Notes: generated from the sequence alone by a model not told the origin. Numbered from the stretch's first letter, positions 1 to 9,381 are shown. The stretch: DNA of 53,928 nt from Deltaproteobacteria bacterium (GCA_024276465.1 JAJRXD010000115.1:1-53928), one strand, 5' to 3'. Numbers and translations are program-made.

Positions 1-377
1 TTCTTTATAAATTCAAGAAGCTCCAGAATGTCAGGATAGATCAGAGGTTCGCCTCCTGAGAGATACAGGGTTGGCTTAAAACAGCTGATTTCTTCCAGAA
101 AACTCATAAGGTTTTCAAAGGAAAGATCTTCTGTTTTCTCTGGTTCTTCCTCCTTGATTAGCTCGCTTAAGTCTTTCCCAAACTCAAAGCAGAGCTTGCA
201 TCTCAGGTTGCATCTATAGGTTAGATCTATTCTTACTGTATCCGGCAGGAAGCTGTAGCCATTTAAAAATCTGTGGTCAAGCATGAAAGCATCTTTTAAT
301 CTCCCTGAAAAGCTGTGCCAGGCATAAAGCGGATTTCTTAAGCTGCTTTTTAAAAGATTTGTTAATCTTCCATTCAT
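1..377 (-). CDS. Radical SAM protein, N-terminal part (3' end outside window)
   Basis: The minus-strand frame opens with ATG at 377 and runs off the window edge after about 125 codons. Residues 56-63 read CNLRCKLC, the CxxxCxxC motif that binds the radical SAM 4Fe-4S cluster, and about 50 residues later comes LSGGEPL, the usual SAM-binding GGE motif. The family generates a 5'-deoxyadenosyl radical for many different reactions; the substrate cannot be deduced here because the C-terminal half (a possible SPASM domain) is missing. It lies upstream in the same direction as the flippase at 607-2055 and a second radical SAM gene at 2124-3068, so a role in the polysaccharide locus or an associated peptide/sugar modification is inferred. 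Confidence 0.85.
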   Translation of the reverse strand, partial: MNGRLTNLLKSSLRNPLYAWHSFSGRLKDAFMLDHRFLNGYSFLPDTVRIDLTYRCNLRCKLCFEFGKDLSELIKEEEPEKTEDLSFENLMSFLEEISCFKPTLYLSGGEPLIYPDILELLEFIK

Positions 378-606
378 AACTTTTGGTTCATTCGTAAAAA
401 AGTTATATTAACCACAGATGCACACCCGGCAGTTTCGCTGCAAAGAATAACTGTAAAGGAAAGAGTAGTCTGTTCTGAGTGTAATACCCATTCTTAAGTC
501 TGTGTCTGTCTGTGGTTTCAAAAAAGCGCTTGTTGATTTTCGACTTAAACACGAAAAAGTTAAAATTTTTATTCTATGTTTCAAAAAATGATAAGGCCAA
601 AAACAT

Positions 607-2055
607 CTATGAGCGTTTAAAAATATCTTTAAACATCCTGATATCTTCCCTGCTTACCTCTTTTAAAATCAGCAGGATAAAAACATAAAGGCTAAACAAA
701 AGAATATATTGTAATATTATCCACAGTCCATGGAAGGGGTACAGGAGTGAGAGGATATAAATTATAACTGAGGCAAACAGAATTTTCAAAGAAGATGCGA
801 AATTCATCAGGGTCTTGAACCGTGTATATATATAAAGCCCCACCATCACGCAGCCACATAGAAAAGTCATGGTTGTGGCAGACGCAGCACCAGCAAGCCC
901 GTATTTTGGAATAAGAAAATAATTCAAGGCACAATCCATGGGAAGAAGAATCAGGGCAAATGTCATTGCCACACGGGGAGAGCCACTGCCTATGACTACT
1001 GTTGACAATACACTGAGTATAACAGCAAAAGAAATCCCAAAGACCAGAATGCTGAATGGGATGGCTGCGCCGGAAAAATTTCCTGAATATAAAATCTCCA
1101 TTACTTCTTTTGCACTGGAGCTTAAAAGAAAGATTAAAGGAACAAGCCCAAGAAGCATGTACCTTAATGTCTGGTGAATATATTTTTTGAACAGCTCCAT
1201 GTTATTTGCAGATATAGCCTGGGAAACAGAGGGGAGAAGCACAGTTGAAAAGCTTGAAAAAAGCATAAAAGGTAACTTTGCCACATTAGCTGCTGATGTG
1301 TACAAGCCAGTTTCCACATTATCCTTGAGAAGTGATTTGACAAACAGGAGGTCCAGATTTGTTATTGAAGATATGCAAAAAACGTAGATAAGAACCGAAA
1401 CAGCAAAAGCAAGAAGTTTTTTCATCTCAAACACTTCATCACTTCTTTCATACTGACAAAAATGTCTTGCTATAAACATTGCAATAACAGTTGAAATTAT
1501 CAGCCCTGAGATGACTCCCTTTATTTTAAACCCAAGCATCACAATAATAAAAATTATCAGGACCTTTATCACAGAATGCGCTGTTACTGAAAAAGCCTGT
1601 TTTCCGAAGAGTTTAGCGCCATTCAATGAGCCAAGATATATTGTGTTCAAACCCATTGGTATGGTGATTAAAACCGCTAAACGAATATACGATGATAATG
1701 ATGGGTCTTTGAGAAGTTGTGCTAAAAGGGGGGCACAAAAAAAGATTATCAGAGCAAAACAGATCGTCAGGATGACCTGAACCCTTAGCCCGGTTTTGAG
1801 TATGGGGCCGGCTGTCTCAATATTTTCTGAAGTGAACTTTGTGACTGCTGTAAGGATACCAGGCTGATAGAGAATGTAAGCAATACCCATAAGGGCCATA
1901 ATTACCCCATAGGTACCATATTCTTCAACCCCTAAAAGTCTTGCCAGTCCTACATGAAGTATAAATCCGCTAAAGGCAAAGGTTACCCGGCTTGCTGTGA
2001 GATAAATTACACCCCTGCCCATGGATTTCTGATTTGTTTGAGTTGTTTTATTCAA
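607..2055 (-). CDS. Wzx-like oligosaccharide flippase (MOP superfamily)
   Basis: The 482-residue protein is almost entirely hydrophobic, with roughly 12-14 predicted membrane segments. Its N-terminal region contains LLGVEEYGTYGVIMAL, typical of polysaccharide-export MATE/MOP proteins. Proteins of this type move undecaprenyl-linked oligosaccharide repeat units across the inner membrane. Length and hydrophobic pattern fit the family. It lies between two radical SAM genes on the same strand and inside a glycosyltransferase-rich region, which supports a Wzx role in O-antigen or exopolysaccharide assembly. The exact substrate cannot be read from sequence. The ATG at 2055 starts just before the short cytoplasmic leader and first membrane segment. 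Confidence 0.9.
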   Translation of the reverse strand: MNKTTQTNQKSMGRGVIYLTASRVTFAFSGFILHVGLARLLGVEEYGTYGVIMALMGIAYILYQPGILTAVTKFTSENIETAGPILKTGLRVQVILTICFALIIFFCAPLLAQLLKDPSLSSYIRLAVLITIPMGLNTIYLGSLNGAKLFGKQAFSVTAHSVIKVLIIFIIVMLGFKIKGVISGLIISTVIAMFIARHFCQYERSDEVFEMKKLLAFAVSVLIYVFCISSITNLDLLFVKSLLKDNVETGLYTSAANVAKLPFMLFSSFSTVLLPSVSQAISANNMELFKKYIHQTLRYMLLGLVPLIFLLSSSAKEVMEILYSGNFSGAAIPFSILVFGISFAVILSVLSTVVIGSGSPRVAMTFALILLPMDCALNYFLIPKYGLAGAASATTMTFLCGCVMVGLYIYTRFKTLMNFASSLKILFASVIIYILSLLYPFHGLWIILQYILLFSLYVFILLILKEVSREDIRMFKDIFKRS

Positions 2056-2123
2056 ACTAACATTCCCTGTATTAAATGGAGATACCAGATTCAGCTAAAG
2101 AATAATTTGGGTAAGATTGATCC

Positions 2124-3068
2124 TCAATGCTCGCAATCCCGGCATAGCGCTATCTCTCGCCGTAATCCTCCTAACATCTTGCTTATCATCAACCGTCTCT
2201 GATTTAGATGATAGATATCATAGAGCTTTTGATTGCTCAAATCTCCGAGAGGACAGCGGGTATTTATATCATAACAGCAGGGGCTGACACGTCCGTCCCA
2301 GTGGACTGCCAGATTTCTCATAATCATATAACAAGGTCCCTGCTTTTGAGCGCTTCTTTCTATATCTACAGGCAGTTTCCTGCTTCCGTCCCAGTTATGG
2401 AAACCCCTGGGAAGATACTGATCTATGTTTTTTTTAAGAGCCAGAAATTCATTTGAAAATTTCATTTTCGGGTCAACTATTGAAACCAGTCCGGTCTTAA
2501 GTCTTTTTCCTGACTTCATGTTTTTCGACAAAAAATCATTTACATTTTCAAGAATATTTTCCCACTTTGCACCGCTCCTTAATGATTCAAAACTCTCTTT
2601 TGTTCCGCCATCAATGCTGAACATTACACAATCAACAGCATCAGTTTCCAGTATTGCATCAGTTCTTTCCCCATGCAGTAAAGTTGCATTGGTTAACAGA
2701 GTCACATATGGAAAATCTTTTGCTTCGTTCCTTTTTACAGACAAAATCTCTAACATCTTTGCAAACTCAGGATGCAGAAGTGTCTCACCTCCAAGCCAGA
2801 GAGATATGTTGTCGACTTTCAACTGCTCTGATCTGTTTATTTCATCAAATATCTTTTCAAATAACCTCTTGTCCATAAATCCCTTTGGCTGCGACCTGTC
2901 AAGCGCGCACATCTTACATTTCAAATTGCAAAGGGAAGTAAATTCTATATTAAGCCACAAAAGCCTTGCCCTGGTTCCATACTTATAATGCAGCCTGCTG
3001 ACTATATCGTGATATAGAACCTTGGTAACAAGTTTATTCTGTTTCAGTTCTCTGAAGAATTTCCTCAA
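2124..3068 (-). CDS. Radical SAM / SPASM domain protein
   Basis: This 314-residue protein has CNLKCKMC at residues 47-54 (CxxxCxxC, radical SAM cluster), a GGE motif (LWLGGETLLHPEF), and a cysteine-rich C terminus. The C-terminal cysteines lie in GPCYM, SPCCYD, RCPLGD and CRDCEH, the layout of a SPASM domain binding auxiliary Fe-S clusters. SPASM proteins modify peptides, or sugars as in aminoglycoside-type dehydrogenases, and are frequent in surface-polysaccharide loci. The neighbouring flippase and the partial radical SAM protein at 1-377 suggest they act together. No precursor peptide is visible nearby, so a sugar or lipid-linked substrate is more likely, but this is inference. Confidence 0.88.
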   Translation of the reverse strand: MRKFFRELKQNKLVTKVLYHDIVSRLHYKYGTRARLLWLNIEFTSLCNLKCKMCALDRSQPKGFMDKRLFEKIFDEINRSEQLKVDNISLWLGGETLLHPEFAKMLEILSVKRNEAKDFPYVTLLTNATLLHGERTDAILETDAVDCVMFSIDGGTKESFESLRSGAKWENILENVNDFLSKNMKSGKRLKTGLVSIVDPKMKFSNEFLALKKNIDQYLPRGFHNWDGSRKLPVDIERSAQKQGPCYMIMRNLAVHWDGRVSPCCYDINTRCPLGDLSNQKLYDIYHLNQRRLMISKMLGGLRREIALCRDCEH

Positions 3069-3111
3069 AACAACCTTTTGCCATTAATGATATTAGTTTT
3101 TTTACCTGAAT

Positions 3112-3158
3112 TGAGAGATTCTAAAAAACATGATGCCACACGGGATTAGTGTAACAGC
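3112..3158. repeat. Partial copy of the nested palindromic repeat seen at 19763-19960
   Basis: The stretch contains GATTCTAAAAAACATGAT followed by CGGGATTAGTGTAACAGCA. Both blocks reappear in the reverse complement of the structured intergenic element at 19763-19960 (GATTCTAAAAAAACATGAT and, on the other arm, GTGTAACAGCA). This looks like a degenerate or internally deleted copy of the same dispersed element. It sits in the 246-base gap between the genes at 2124-3068 and 3315-4022. Confidence 0.55.
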
Positions 3159-3314
3159 ACCCCCTCTCCCCCCCTTACCTGAAAATTTCATTATAACACT
3201 TTGTGTCCCTGTGCTTTTGCAACTTTGTACCTCAACAACTAACCAGCATTATTCATCAACCCCCTTAGCACACACTGTCTTTATCTGAAAAACAGCTCAA
3301 CTTAGATGTCGGTT

Positions 3315-4022
3315 TTATCGCTTTGGTCTGAACTCATAGATCAAAACAACTTCAGTCATTATGTCACGCTGTTCTACCTTTATAATCTCCAGCCCGTTTC
3401 GCGCCAGTTCTTCCTCCATTCCGGGATAATCGGCAATGGTTGACCAGAGCATTCTGACCCTGCCTTCAGGTGTCAGGTGGTTTTCTACATTACTGAAAAA
3501 CTTATGGCACACATGATCCTCTCCTTCTCCGCCTTTGAAAGCTGTTTCATGCCAGTCTCTTGCTTTTCCAAGATAAAAGGGAGGTGTATAAAGGATGAGA
3601 TCAAATTTTTCTCCTTCCACAGGTTCAAAGAGATCACCTAACCTTGCATCAATCCTGTCAGCTGCATCATTAAGAAGTGCATTAATCCGGGCACACCGGA
3701 CAGCATTGGGATTAATGTCAGTTGCCACAACATGTTTTGAGTACTCAGATGCAAAGACAGCACCCACACCAGAGCCTGTTCCTAAATCAAGAACCCTGTT
3801 ATCTGTTTTGATATTTGCGTTGGAAATACTTTGGGCAAAATATGGGCTTGTATTGTACATGCCGGGATGAAACACTTCCGGTAGTACTATCAGTGACTTT
3901 CCTCTCAGGCTAAACAAAACAGGTTTGTTTTTCCTGAATATTAACAGCTTGTTAATCCTGTATTTGAAAAATTTATAGATCCGTCTTTGCAGGCTTAGTT
4001 TTTTTCCACCTTTCATAGCCAA
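3315..4022 (-). CDS. Class I SAM-dependent methyltransferase, HemK/PrmC-like core
   Basis: The 235-residue protein carries a clear SAM-binding motif I, VLDLGTGSGVGAVFA (about residues 77-90), an acidic motif II loop (VVATDIN), and YTPPFY near residue 146. The latter takes the place of the NPPY/NPPF motif of N-methyltransferases such as HemK/PrmC and TrmN6. The first residue of that motif is threonine rather than asparagine, so the acceptor may differ from glutamine or adenine. The start is either TTG at 4022 or ATG at 4016; a purine-rich AAGGAG lies just upstream of both. It is surrounded by polysaccharide genes on the same strand, but its target is unknown. Confidence 0.85.
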   Translation of the reverse strand: MAMKGGKKLSLQRRIYKFFKYRINKLLIFRKNKPVLFSLRGKSLIVLPEVFHPGMYNTSPYFAQSISNANIKTDNRVLDLGTGSGVGAVFASEYSKHVVATDINPNAVRCARINALLNDAADRIDARLGDLFEPVEGEKFDLILYTPPFYLGKARDWHETAFKGGEGEDHVCHKFFSNVENHLTPEGRVRMLWSTIADYPGMEEELARNGLEIIKVEQRDIMTEVVLIYEFRPKR

Positions 4023-4268
4023 CTAATCTCCTTCTCCTTTTACATTTATCCATCGCGGATATCATCTGTATAATCTACTCAGCCTTGCATACCAACCCCA
4101 GGACCTCGCTATTATAGCACTATCGATATCGGGTTCTATTGTTTTATCTTTAATCGGGAATTTGCAGTGAAAATCTTGTATTGTACAAATCCCCCTGCTG
4201 CGATTACTACAACAAAATCCGGACTTAACCTGCGCTGAATTTTTCTCCTGATACTGCTTCTGGCTCAA

Positions 4269-5783
4269 TCAATATTCATGGGGTCTAAGCTCATCGATGA
4301 GAATGGGGTCAAACTCCAATAGATTTATCCCTGTCTTGTTTTTAGTCGATTTTAATGCGCATGGCAAATAATATAAATTTTTCTCTCTAAGTATCTTCAT
4401 TATCTCTTTGCGACTCATACCATGCAAGGCTGCTGAATTTGTAAAATATATATCCCTTGCTTTATCATAAACAACATCTAATGGAATTAATTTATTGTCC
4501 TCAATCCTGTACTGCCCGCTTTTCAGTATCTCATATCTGTTGAAAAAAACATATGCCATCTGGTATCGATGCCACACAACAACGGAGTGGTATTTTATTG
4601 CACCAGATTTAATGAATTCCTTAACCCTGATCAAATCTCTTCTTTTGTCAACATCTTCAAGAAGGGTTCCCTTGCCAAAGGCATTGACATCAGAAAAGAT
4701 TTTCCCATGGGGGGTAAAGTTTATTTTTACATTAGGAAAAACTAAAAAACCGTTTAATATTGACAGGAGAAAAAAGATAATGAATGTCTTTCTGTTAAGT
4801 ATATGACTCAAAAGAATGAGAGCACTTGGAACAAGGGGTAGCATATATTCCTGCTTGAACGGATATTTGGCAAAAAGCAGTGCGAATATTAATACAACAA
4901 TAGATGAGAATACTATTTTTTCATCTCTGTTTCTCAAGGAGGCAAATAATCTTTTTATCCCATAAACTTGAAAAATCAAACAGCCTGCAAGAAAGACTGC
5001 AGCATCAATACCAATAAACCTGTAAATTCCTCTATACCCTGCCTTTAAAATATACATCCAGAAATTTGATTTCAGAATTCCCACTTCTTTGTAACGCTCA
5101 AGCGTTGGTATGCCGCAGGAGGTCAAAAAAGGAATCAGGAAAACAAAGGTCAAAGAAAAAAATATTACAAGAAACCTTAGAGCATCTTTTTTCTTAGAGC
5201 TGGTTTGTGATAAAATCAGATATAACATGGGCACAATCATGATTCCGTTCTGAAATCGTGCGCCGCATGCTAAACCCAGGGCAATGGCTGATAAATTATA
5301 TCTGTTTAATATGGCAAGATACTGCGAAAGAAGCAGGAACATAAGGGTAAGCATAAAGTCGACTGTCATGGCGCTGTTCTTCCATATAACAGGCAAAAAA
5401 CAGAAGAAGATGGTGAGGAGATTCTTCCTCTCTATCTTCCATGAATCCAATATCCTGTAAAAAAAGATAACGCACAAAAGAAATATGAGGAAATTTGCTG
5501 AATTTGTAATAATCCATTCTGAGGAGAAAAATCTCTCATCAATTTTCAGAAGTAATGTGATCAGGAGTTCATAAAGGGGGTGTCCCAAACCTCGTGATGG
5601 AATATATTCCAGGGTTTGGACAGTATGGAAAGCGCAGTTTACTTCAACCCATCCGTCTATATCATACCCGAATCCTAAACCGAATAAAGGCAGGCGTGTT
5701 ATTATTAACAGCAGAAACAAAGGGACAAAATATAATGGTCTATTAAAATCCAGATCTTGCAGGGTATCTAAAATTTTCTTCAT
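4269..5783 (-). CDS. GT-C-like membrane glycosyltransferase (ArnT/PMT type)
   Basis: This 504-residue protein has about ten hydrophobic segments and an N-terminal GFGYDIDGWVEVNCAF region. The acidic residues before a long first external loop are the arrangement used by GT-C enzymes, which take polyprenyl-phosphate sugars as donors. The C-terminal third (about residues 370-504) is hydrophilic and probably periplasmic. Members add sugars to lipid carriers or glycans on the outer face of the inner membrane. Placement in the polysaccharide locus fits, but sequence identity to a named enzyme was not tested, so a non-catalytic membrane protein remains possible. Confidence 0.7.
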   Translation of the reverse strand: MKKILDTLQDLDFNRPLYFVPLFLLLIITRLPLFGLGFGYDIDGWVEVNCAFHTVQTLEYIPSRGLGHPLYELLITLLLKIDERFFSSEWIITNSANFLIFLLCVIFFYRILDSWKIERKNLLTIFFCFLPVIWKNSAMTVDFMLTLMFLLLSQYLAILNRYNLSAIALGLACGARFQNGIMIVPMLYLILSQTSSKKKDALRFLVIFFSLTFVFLIPFLTSCGIPTLERYKEVGILKSNFWMYILKAGYRGIYRFIGIDAAVFLAGCLIFQVYGIKRLFASLRNRDEKIVFSSIVVLIFALLFAKYPFKQEYMLPLVPSALILLSHILNRKTFIIFFLLSILNGFLVFPNVKINFTPHGKIFSDVNAFGKGTLLEDVDKRRDLIRVKEFIKSGAIKYHSVVVWHRYQMAYVFFNRYEILKSGQYRIEDNKLIPLDVVYDKARDIYFTNSAALHGMSRKEIMKILREKNLYYLPCALKSTKNKTGINLLEFDPILIDELRPHEY

Positions 5784-6108
5784 AAAAATAATATAGAGGC
5801 CGATTCACAATTAAAAAACTATTGTAATTTGTTCGGATCAAATATAGTTTTCTTAAAGAATAAAACAATTAATCATATTATACTGTAAAGCTGTCAGGTT
5901 TTTATTGAAATTTTTCTAATGTCTCTCATTACATTACTCCTCAAGCTGCCGGTGTTGTAATCAGTTTGTTTCATCTGAAGGCAGTTGCAGCTTTGCGGAA
6001 GCCCTCATAATTTTTTATGCTGACATGTAAACTTTCAATAAAAATGCCGGTGTAATTTTACAACATAAAATATTAAATGGAAAACTTTGAGCAGGTCTGA
6101 TCCAGAAT
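5784..6108. other. 325-base divergent intergenic region
   Basis: This gap separates two divergently transcribed glycosyltransferase genes and must hold promoters for both. It is AT-rich. I see no convincing -35/-10 pair, no long palindrome and no open frame with coding character in it. Confidence 0.5.
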
Positions 6109-7242
6109 ATGAGAATAGGAATAAACGCATTGTATTCAATCAGCAGCGGTGTTGGTGGTATGGGAACATATCAGAAAAACATTGTAAAAAGCCTCTTGAG
6201 AAGAGACAAAGGAAATGATTATGTAATTTTTGCAAACAAAAAAAATTATGACTCCTTTAATATTGAACAGGACAACTGTGAAAAAGTTTTATGTTCAGTT
6301 AAAAAGGGATTAGGCCCGAAAAAATTTTTCTGGGAACAATGTGTGCTCCCGTTTCAAGCTGCTAAAAATAAAATAGATATTTTATTCTCACCAGCCTATA
6401 TCTCCCCTGCTTTTTTACCCTGCAAGTCTGTTGTTACAATTCATTGCATGAAATATGATCATCATCCGAAAGACTTCGCTAAAATTATTTTGCCTTATTT
6501 GAAGTTATTTATACCTTTGTCAGCACGAAAAGCTGATAGAGTTGTAACTGTTTCACATTATACGAAAAATGAATTAGTTGAAAATTTAAATTTAAATGAT
6601 AAAAAAGTTTCTGTAATTTATTATGGCGTAGATCAAGGGTTTAATCTGAATTTGGACTTTGATGTAAAAAAGGAGTTAAGCCGTAAATATGCCATTAAAA
6701 ACAAGTACATTCTGTCTGTTGCTGCCATAAAATCTCACAAAAATGTTCTGTCAGTTATTAAAACCTTTAGTGTTTTGAAAAAAAAATACGGCCTTGGGCA
6801 CAAATTAGTCCTTGTTGGACAAGCAGGGGAGGAACTTTCTACAATAAATAAATTTGTACGGGAGCTTTCACTTGAAAGTGACGTTTTATTTACAGGGGGG
6901 ATACCTAATGAAAACTTAGCGCCTCTTTATTGTGGGGCTGATCTGTTTGCTTTTCTCTCATTGTATGAATCTTTCGGAATGCCACTGACAGAAGCTATGG
7001 CATGCGGCACCCCGGTAATTTCCTCAAACAGGACAGCTATGCCTGAAATTGTAGGTGATGCCGGAATTTTAGTTGACCCATATAGTATCGACGAAATTGC
7101 TTTTCAAATAAACAGGATTTTAAGTGACCAACATCTGAGAAATGACTTAATTGAGAAAGGACTAAAAAGGGCAAAATCCTTTTCGTGGGATATTGCTGCA
7201 CAGAAATTACTTTCCGTATTTTACGAAATGGCTGGCAGTTAA
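6109..7242 (+). CDS. GT4-family glycosyltransferase
   Basis: The 377-residue GT-B fold protein opens with MRIGINALYSISSGVGGMG, the glycine-rich acceptor-domain loop of mannosyltransferase-type GT4 enzymes. Near the C terminus it has ESFGMPLTEAMACGTPVI, the EX7E donor-nucleotide motif. The VVTVSHYTKNEL and VGQAGEE segments are also typical. It would transfer a sugar from a nucleotide donor to a lipid-linked glycan at the cytoplasmic face of the membrane. It is transcribed alone on the plus strand, divergent from the GT-C-like gene. Donor and acceptor are unknown. Confidence 0.92.
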   Translation: MRIGINALYSISSGVGGMGTYQKNIVKSLLRRDKGNDYVIFANKKNYDSFNIEQDNCEKVLCSVKKGLGPKKFFWEQCVLPFQAAKNKIDILFSPAYISPAFLPCKSVVTIHCMKYDHHPKDFAKIILPYLKLFIPLSARKADRVVTVSHYTKNELVENLNLNDKKVSVIYYGVDQGFNLNLDFDVKKELSRKYAIKNKYILSVAAIKSHKNVLSVIKTFSVLKKKYGLGHKLVLVGQAGEELSTINKFVRELSLESDVLFTGGIPNENLAPLYCGADLFAFLSLYESFGMPLTEAMACGTPVISSNRTAMPEIVGDAGILVDPYSIDEIAFQINRILSDQHLRNDLIEKGLKRAKSFSWDIAAQKLLSVFYEMAGS

Positions 7243-7268
7243 TATTTGACGGCTTCGCAAAAAGCTGA

Positions 7269-7288
7269 GTTATTCATGAATGAATAAC
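7269..7288. terminator. Palindrome between convergent genes
   Basis: GTTATTCATGAATGAATAAC is an almost perfect 20-base palindrome (one central mismatch), 27 bases after the stop of the glycosyltransferase at 6109-7242 and before the convergent methyltransferase at 7358-8215. It could end transcription, but no T-tract follows. Just upstream, GACGGCTTCGCAAAAAGC resembles an end of the dispersed repeat at 10602-10734. Confidence 0.35.
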
Positions 7289-7357
7289 CATGTCCATCTG
7301 CTACAATGTTGCCCATTGGAATTTCTGTTAAGTTCAGAACCTTATTAATATTGATTG

Positions 7358-8215
7358 TTATTGTTTACGAGGTTGCATGTAGAACCATTCCATAATTGCA
7401 GGTCTATGTTCAGCTAACAGAGTTTTTCGGGTTTCCAAATCATAATCATCAAGTTCCTCACAGAAGCAGGTCTGGGCTTTCTTTATATCGTCAACACTTT
7501 GAATTGTTTCGATTTCATGTGTTTTCTCAAAACGCTGGCAAATAAGAGACGATATATTAATATCTATGAAGTCATGAATCTCTATCAACAGATCATGACC
7601 TGTAAGGAAGGGGATAAGTTCTTCAACAAAAAGTTCCTTTTCGTATCCTTCGCAATCACAGATTATTAATCCTTTTTTTGTGAAAGGGATGGATTTTAAG
7701 GTTTCAACATCACAAAAGGATCCTGTAATAATTCTTTTATCAACATTGTTTAGTTTGGCCATTTTTTCACACAGGCGTATTGCTTCCTTATTGATGTCGT
7801 AAGCAAAAACCTTAGCAGTTGAAATTCGCATCGCCAGGCCAACTGCATAATAGCCCTCAGCGCATCCGATATTAACTATTTCCGTGTAGTTGTCTCTACA
7901 GATTTTCTCAATTACAGGTTGAATTTCTTTTTCATACAACCCGAAAAGTTTCGGTGATAAAGCACCACTGGATGATTTCAGCTCAGGATATTTCATTCCA
8001 CTGAAAACACCACTCTTTACTGTAAAATCCGAGAACTTGTCTTTCATGATATCAGCAACTTCAGCGTACCTTTTTGAATAAAGATTTGAGTACAAACCTT
8101 GTCGCCGAACCCGTTCTGCGTAACGTGTTGTTTTTAAAATCGTGGCATTGAACAAAGCCCAGATGTAGTCATTTTGAACTGCGTGGAAAATTAATTTTTT
8201 GATTAGCGATTCCAT
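7358..8215 (-). CDS. Class I SAM-dependent methyltransferase
   Basis: The 285-residue protein has a basic, helical N terminus (about residues 1-90). A Rossmann methyltransferase core follows: IVNIGCAEGYYAVGLA (motif I), VFAYDINKEAIRLC (motif II with acidic Asp) and LIICDCEGYEKELF (motif IV region). The last resembles the DCEGYE/DVEGAE motif of FkbM-like sugar O-methyltransferases. In a polysaccharide locus a sugar-methylating role is the simplest reading, although the acceptor is not known. It is divergent from another methyltransferase at 8406-9179. Confidence 0.82.
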   Translation of the reverse strand: MESLIKKLIFHAVQNDYIWALFNATILKTTRYAERVRRQGLYSNLYSKRYAEVADIMKDKFSDFTVKSGVFSGMKYPELKSSSGALSPKLFGLYEKEIQPVIEKICRDNYTEIVNIGCAEGYYAVGLAMRISTAKVFAYDINKEAIRLCEKMAKLNNVDKRIITGSFCDVETLKSIPFTKKGLIICDCEGYEKELFVEELIPFLTGHDLLIEIHDFIDINISSLICQRFEKTHEIETIQSVDDIKKAQTCFCEELDDYDLETRKTLLAEHRPAIMEWFYMQPRKQ

Positions 8216-8405
8216 TCTTGTTTTTTAAAGAACACGTTCTATTTGAAACTTGAAATAATGGCTCTCCCATGGTCTGTCGCAAGACAAAAAACGCGTAAGA
8301 CAGGCTAAAATTAAACAACAGGCAAAATAAAAAAGCAAGAAAAGGTTTTGAAAATATTGGTGGAAAATTTGACAACCTTAATCTTTTCAAGATAGAATCC
8401 ATTTT

Positions 8406-9179
8406 ATGGAAAAGGATGTATATTCAGAATTTTTAGATCTGGAGCAAAATCACTGGTGGTTTATAGGCAGGAGAAAGATATTTTTCACTCTCCTTGATCA
8501 GTTTTTTAACAAAAAAGAAGATATTAAAATTCTTGATGTTGGTTGTGGCCCCGGTGAAATGGTCCAGCCCCTGTCAAAATACGGGAAAGTTTTTGCACTG
8601 GATTTTTCAACAGATGCTCTGGAGTCTTGTATGGGCAGGGGATACAGGCTGCTTATAAATGGTGATGCAACAACCCTGCCTCTGAAAGCCGGCACTTTTG
8701 ACTTGATTTCTCTGTTTGATACAATTGAACATATTGATAATGACACAGGGGCACTGAGGGAGTGTTACAGGTTGTTAGCTGATGATGGGTTAATTATAGT
8801 TACCCTGCCTGCTTATAATTTTTTATTCAGCAATAATGACAGGGCTGCTCATCACAAGAGAAGGTACACCACTTCTGAAATAAGAAGAAAGGTCAGGAAT
8901 GCCGGCTTTCGCGTAAGGAAACTCACTTATATCAATACATGGCTTTTTCCTGTAATCTTTTTTGCTCTTTTTTTTATTAAACTGAAGGAGGCTCTTTTTC
9001 CTGTCAAAAATCCCGACAAAACCAATATTTCATTTCCTGTTCCAAAAATTGTACATACTGTTTTAGCTAAAATATTTTCTTCCGAAAGCTGTCTGCTGAA
9101 GAGGATATCTTTTCCCTTTGGACATTCACTTGTATGCATAGCAGAGAAAACAGATGGATTCCCGCTTTCGCGGGAATGA
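8406..9179 (+). CDS. Class I SAM-dependent methyltransferase
   Basis: The 257-residue protein begins with a DLEQNHWWFIGRR segment typical of glycan-locus methyltransferases, followed by ILDVGCGPGEMVQPL (motif I), VFALDFSTDALE (motif II) and LISLFDTIEHIDND (motif IV). The region around residues 180-200 is hydrophobic and may bind the membrane. The last eight codons and the stop lie inside a palindromic repeat (9158-9177), so the native C terminus has probably been replaced. The substrate is unknown; neighbours suggest a lipid-linked sugar. Confidence 0.87.
   Translation: MEKDVYSEFLDLEQNHWWFIGRRKIFFTLLDQFFNKKEDIKILDVGCGPGEMVQPLSKYGKVFALDFSTDALESCMGRGYRLLINGDATTLPLKAGTFDLISLFDTIEHIDNDTGALRECYRLLADDGLIIVTLPAYNFLFSNNDRAAHHKRRYTTSEIRRKVRNAGFRVRKLTYINTWLFPVIFFALFFIKLKEALFPVKNPDKTNISFPVPKIVHTVLAKIFSSESCLLKRISFPFGHSLVCIAEKTDGFPLSRE
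9158..9177. repeat. dRS3-like palindrome ATTCCCGC-TTTC-GCGGGAAT
   Basis: This is a perfect 8-bp stem with a 4-base loop, embedded in GGATTCCCGCTTTCGCGGGA followed by ATGAC. Sequences of this form are dispersed in many proteobacterial genomes. The last T of the palindrome begins the TGA stop of the methyltransferase at 8406-9179, so the repeat supplies that gene's C-terminal codons. Confidence 0.75.
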
Positions 9180-9258
9180 CAGTGGAACATAGGAGCACTT
9201 TTTTGAAACCACGGCCACTCATAGGAACTTCCATCCCGACAGATTGGTATAAAAACAT

Positions 9259-9381
9259 ATGGTTATGATTGTTATGCCTGACAAAGATCCTCGTTGCAAA
9301 CAGGAAAGGGCATGTATGTAAACATACAGACAAGTCGTCCGTATGTTTGTCTGCGTAAGTCAGCGTGTGTCTGCGGTTAAT
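9259..9381 (+). repeat. Dispersed repeat, copy A
   Basis: This stretch shares a perfect 38-base block (9344-9381) with the reverse complement of 15806-15843, plus weaker matches further out (ATATGGTT, GGGCATGTATG, ACAAGTCGTC). The two copies are inverted relative to each other and enclose five genes. Confidence 0.8.

Noticed and set aside
2425-2988. 187-codon plus-strand open frame
   Set aside because: It is antisense to the SPASM radical SAM gene, whose motifs are unambiguous.
4062-4268. 68-codon minus-strand open frame abutting the GT-C-like gene
   Set aside because: It has no family resemblance, no ribosome-binding site and an unusual composition; probably chance.
8169-8402. 77-codon minus-strand open frame between the two methyltransferase genes
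   Set aside because: It overlaps a clear methyltransferase start and lacks conserved character; the hydrophobic look comes from AT-rich sequence.
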